Assembly (NCBI GenBank): GCA_910579265.1
Contig: CAJTTE010000040.1
Coordinates: forward strand, 1 to 7,791
Reading direction: 5' to 3'
Source: an uncultured Ruminiclostridium sp.
Lineage (GTDB): Bacteria > Bacillota > Clostridia > Oscillospirales > Ruminococcaceae
DNA: 7,791 nt
Below the pieces are notes generated by a model. The model was not told the origin of the DNA, ran no database searches, and worked only from the letters and a program-made list of their open reading frames with translations. Positions 5,352 through 7,791 of the stretch are shown one piece after another. Positions within the stretch are counted from its first letter, which is position 1, and each line of letters begins with the position of its first letter. The translations under genes were made by a program, and so were the position numbers.

Positions 5352-6830
5352 TTACGGCTTATCCCTGCAATAAATTTTAACAAGCTCCGCAAGCCATGCC
5401 GCCGTTTTTGCAGTCAGCTGCTTTCCGGTAATACGCCATTTCCAGTTTCCGCCGAGAACGGAAGGCGTGTTCATGCGAGCATCCGATCTCAATCCCAAAA
5501 CATCCTGCATCGGAACTATCGTAAGTTTTGACGAAGAGGCATAAAGAGTTTTTATCATCGCCTTATTTAACTGTGCGAAAAAACAGCCGGCTCTACAATA
5601 CCGTTTAGCTACCGACGCCGCGGAACGGTTCGACCTTGCCCACCCCACGGAGGTATCGTTATCATGAGTTCCCGTATATGCCACCGAATTAACGGGATAA
5701 TTATGCGCAAGGTGATCGTTATCCTCGTTTTTGGGATTAAAGCCAAACTGCATAACGCGCATTCCGGGAAAGCCGGTATCGGAAAGAAGTTTTTTAACGC
5801 TGTCAAACACCTCGCCCAGATCCTCGGCTATTATATCAGGCTCCCCAAGCTGTTTTTTTACTTCATCCCAGAAATCAATCCCGGGACCTTGCATCCATTT
5901 TCCGTTCACCGCATTCGAATCCCCCGCCGGAATCGAGCAATAGGTGTCAAATGCCCTGAAATGGTCGATTCTGAGAACATCATACATTTCAAGGGATTTT
6001 TTCAATCTTGCAATCCACCAGATATAATCCTCTTTTTTCATGGCATACCAGTCATAAAGCGGATTACCCCAAAGCTGTCCCGTGGCGGAAAAATAGTCGG
6101 GGGGGACTCCAGCCACCGCGGAAGGCACTCCCGGACTCCGAAGCTGGAACAAATCCGGATGCGCCCATACATCAGCACTGTCCAGCGCCACGTAAAAAGG
6201 CATATCTCCGATCAGCCTTATACCGTTACGGTTAGAGTAGCGGCGAAGCTTCGACCATTGTACATAAAACTCGTACTGCACGAATTTCCAGAAGGCTATA
6301 CGGTCCACATGCTGTTCCGCCGCCTTATTCATGGCATCCGGGTCGCGGTTGCACAAGTCCTTTTCCCATTTCCAGAAGGGCTCGTTGTTTTTCGATTCCT
6401 TGACCGCCATGAAGAGGGCATAGTCCTCCAGCCATGCGGCTTCCTCTTTTACAAAGGAAAGATAACCCACATCCTCGTTAAAATGCGCGAAGGCCTCATT
6501 CAGCAAAGCCATTTTAGTACGGGTAACTTTTTCGTAATCCACAAAAGAGGGATCTGCGCCGAAATCGGCGGCATAGCAGCTTTCACGGGTAATAAGCCCC
6601 TGCTGCACCAAATCATCAAGATCTATCAGAAGGGGGTTTCCGGCAAAAGCAGAAAAAGACTGATAGGGGCTGTCTCCATAGCCTGTGGGACCTAACGGTA
6701 AAACCTGCCAATAACCCTGTCCCGCACTTTTCAACCAGTCCACAAAACGCTCGGCGGCGTTTCCGAAGGTCCCTATCCCATATGGGGACGGAAGACTTGT
6801 TATATGCATTAAAATTCCGCAGCTTCTCAT
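5352..6830 (-). CDS. malQ: 4-alpha-glucanotransferase (amylomaltase, GH77)
   Basis: The 492-residue product is a full-length bacterial amylomaltase. This cytoplasmic enzyme transfers alpha-1,4-glucan segments between maltodextrins and releases glucose, feeding glycogen or maltose breakdown. The N-terminus has the typical substrate-site block with PSPYGIGTFG and, later, QVLPLGPTGYGDSPYQ (residues 42-57). Catalytic residues fit the family: nucleophile Asp289 in RIDHFR, acid/base Glu336 in IIAEDLG, and stabilising Asp390 in TGTHDND. The IGDMPFYVA and PMQDVLGLRSDARMN blocks are also intact. The ATG follows AAAGGAAC with suitable spacing. It stands alone on the minus strand with its own promoter; no other sugar-uptake gene is in the window. 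A 343-codon antisense frame (5664-6695) is a shadow of this gene. No clear terminator follows; a repeat element lies there instead. Confidence 0.97.
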   Translation of the reverse strand: MRSCGILMHITSLPSPYGIGTFGNAAERFVDWLKSAGQGYWQVLPLGPTGYGDSPYQSFSAFAGNPLLIDLDDLVQQGLITRESCYAADFGADPSFVDYEKVTRTKMALLNEAFAHFNEDVGYLSFVKEEAAWLEDYALFMAVKESKNNEPFWKWEKDLCNRDPDAMNKAAEQHVDRIAFWKFVQYEFYVQWSKLRRYSNRNGIRLIGDMPFYVALDSADVWAHPDLFQLRSPGVPSAVAGVPPDYFSATGQLWGNPLYDWYAMKKEDYIWWIARLKKSLEMYDVLRIDHFRAFDTYCSIPAGDSNAVNGKWMQGPGIDFWDEVKKQLGEPDIIAEDLGEVFDSVKKLLSDTGFPGMRVMQFGFNPKNEDNDHLAHNYPVNSVAYTGTHDNDTSVGWARSNRSAASVAKRYCRAGCFFAQLNKAMIKTLYASSSKLTIVPMQDVLGLRSDARMNTPSVLGGNWKWRITGKQLTAKTAAWLAELVKIYCRDKP

Positions 6831-6906
6831 TTTCTGTTCCTTTCGGATGATTTTTTAAAGTATATTCTCACCTGATTATTGATATTTGTCGATTTTTCTG
6901 TTTTAT

Positions 6907-6935
6907 ATTATATATTGAAAGGTATGAATTGTCAA
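6907..6935 (-). promoter_or_regulatory. perfect-consensus sigma-A promoter of malQ
   Basis: On the minus strand the -35 box TTGACA (6930-6935) and -10 box TATAAT (6907-6912) both match consensus exactly, with a 17-base spacer. The expected start is near 6900, giving a leader of about 70 bases. No obvious operator overlaps the boxes. With a promoter this strong, regulation, if any, would be by a repressor or in the leader; neither is visible. Confidence 0.88.
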
Positions 6936-7747
6936 TGGAAGGTTAAAGCATAAAATACACAGCCGAAATAAAACCGTACCGTCTTTACAGCAAATAATCA
7001 CATACCGTTTTGATTATCCAGATAAACAAGCGGCAATAAAAGCATTTTCTCAGGCACCGGTCAGACGCTTATTTCCGGAGAAGAAGGAATAGTTTTTCCG
7101 TTATCAAGTTTTAAGGATGTAAATACAGCTGCCAACGCACCGAAGGCCATTCGAATATGCCGCAGCATTCCGCGTTTTATGGGAATTATTTATATAAACA
7201 GCCCGAAAGCTTTATATGCAGACAGCAAAGGAACAAGAGCGACTTGTAGGGCTTTATTAGAATTTAAACTACATATTGATATGTCAACGGCCGACGTTTG
7301 ATTTAACGGCATGGGATAGCCGAAGAATTACACGTTTTTCTATGCAGCCCGAAATATCGTCCATACCGTGCGGAGCAGTTGCGCACACAGCGCACCTGAA
7401 GAATGCCGCAAAATATAAAAGCAATAAAACGCCTTTAGCGGATATAATATACATATGCGAATTTGTATACCTTAAACTGACAGAACAAAACCAAATGCGC
7501 ATCAACAATAATCCTTACATCTCCTGATGCTAAAAAACCGAAAAATTCGTCATGCCAAGAAAATATAATCAAAGACCGCAGGGCGTATCATTCAAAAAAC
7601 GTCCTTCAAGCGTATGGGGCACCATCGGCCGATAATGTTTGTCATAGACTGTCCGGTCAAATTATGTCCGAATAAATCACGCATACGTTTATTCGATACG
7701 GCAGTAAGCATAACAAGCTTTTAAAAGCATTTTTTTAAAATGTAGGT
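6936..7747. other. long intergenic region without a convincing gene
   Basis: About 800 bases between the malQ promoter and the right edge show no recognisable gene. Overlapping frames on both strands (7276-7527 plus, 7284-7508 minus) have no motif or good start. A 35-codon minus-strand frame (7061-7168) has protein-like composition (begins MLRHIRMAFGALAAVF) but no ribosome binding site. Short perfect palindromes occur at 7624-7633 (ATCGGCCGAT) and 7717-7728 (GCTTTTAAAAGC). I found no tRNA or CRISPR-like pattern. It may hold decayed sequence or an unrecognised small RNA. Confidence 0.5.
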
Positions 7748-7791
7748 TTGTCAATGATATTGGACAAAATTTTTTAAAAATTCAACAGGAG
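7748..7791 (+). promoter_or_regulatory. probable leader of a plus-strand gene just beyond the window
   Basis: The window ends with AACAGGAG (AGGAG at 7787-7791), a good ribosome binding site, so a plus-strand gene probably starts within about ten bases past the edge. Upstream, TTGTC at 7748-7752 and GACAA at 7763-7767 form a 20-base dyad matching at 7 of 10 pairs, possibly an operator. A/T-rich DNA follows, but no convincing -35/-10 pair can be fixed. Confidence 0.35.

Noticed and set aside
5664..6695. 343-codon plus-strand open frame
   Set aside because: It lies wholly antisense to malQ, whose catalytic motifs are intact. The product has no recognisable domain and no good ribosome binding site.
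7276..7527. overlapping 83- and 74-codon frames on opposite strands
   Set aside because: Neither has a motif, a ribosome binding site or protein-like composition; both are likely chance.
7551..7634. 27-codon frame beginning MPRKYNQRPQG
   Set aside because: Basic and tidy looking, but no ribosome binding site and too short to support without conservation.

Overview
The window looks like a chromosomal segment from a low-to-moderate GC Firmicute, most likely a gut-type member of the Clostridia. The evidence is the sigma-A promoters with consensus or near-consensus boxes and 17-base spacers, the GGAG-type ribosome binding sites, a MazF toxin very close to Bacillus EndoA, and repeat-rich intergenic DNA. 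The genus cannot be named from the sequence alone.

Layout: (1) 1-416 is a two-copy tandem repeat of about 200 bp, non-coding. (2) 417-1090 has no gene but contains a 182-bp MITE-like element with 27-bp terminal inverted repeats (673-854). (3) 1091-3597 on the minus strand is a two-gene unit read from a strong promoter at 3734-3762: first a secreted SGNH/GDSL esterase-type lipoprotein, then a membrane-anchored DUF3810 zinc-metallopeptidase-like protein, with a strong hairpin between them. (4) 3763-4214 is intergenic, with a lone transposon-end-like motif, a doubtful 50-codon frame and a dyad just before the next gene. (5) 4215-4559 on the plus strand is mazF (EndoA type) without any visible antitoxin gene, closed by a clear rho-independent terminator. 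(6) 4925-5087 is a second, unrelated MITE-like palindrome. (7) 5219-5325 is a half-copy of the first element, ending 26 bases from the malQ stop codon. (8) 5352-6830 on the minus strand is malQ, 4-alpha-glucanotransferase, with a perfect-consensus promoter upstream. (9) 6936-7791 has no convincing gene. Its last bases look like the operator/leader and ribosome binding site of a plus-strand gene that starts just past the window edge.

The genes form three independent transcription units: cell-envelope hydrolases (SGNH plus DUF3810), an orphan-looking RNase toxin, and intracellular maltodextrin metabolism. I see no evidence of a multi-gene novel defence or biosynthetic system. The features most worth a second look are the three families of small repeats packed into under 8 kb, the mazF gene lacking a partner, and the uncharacterised SGNH/DUF3810 pair.
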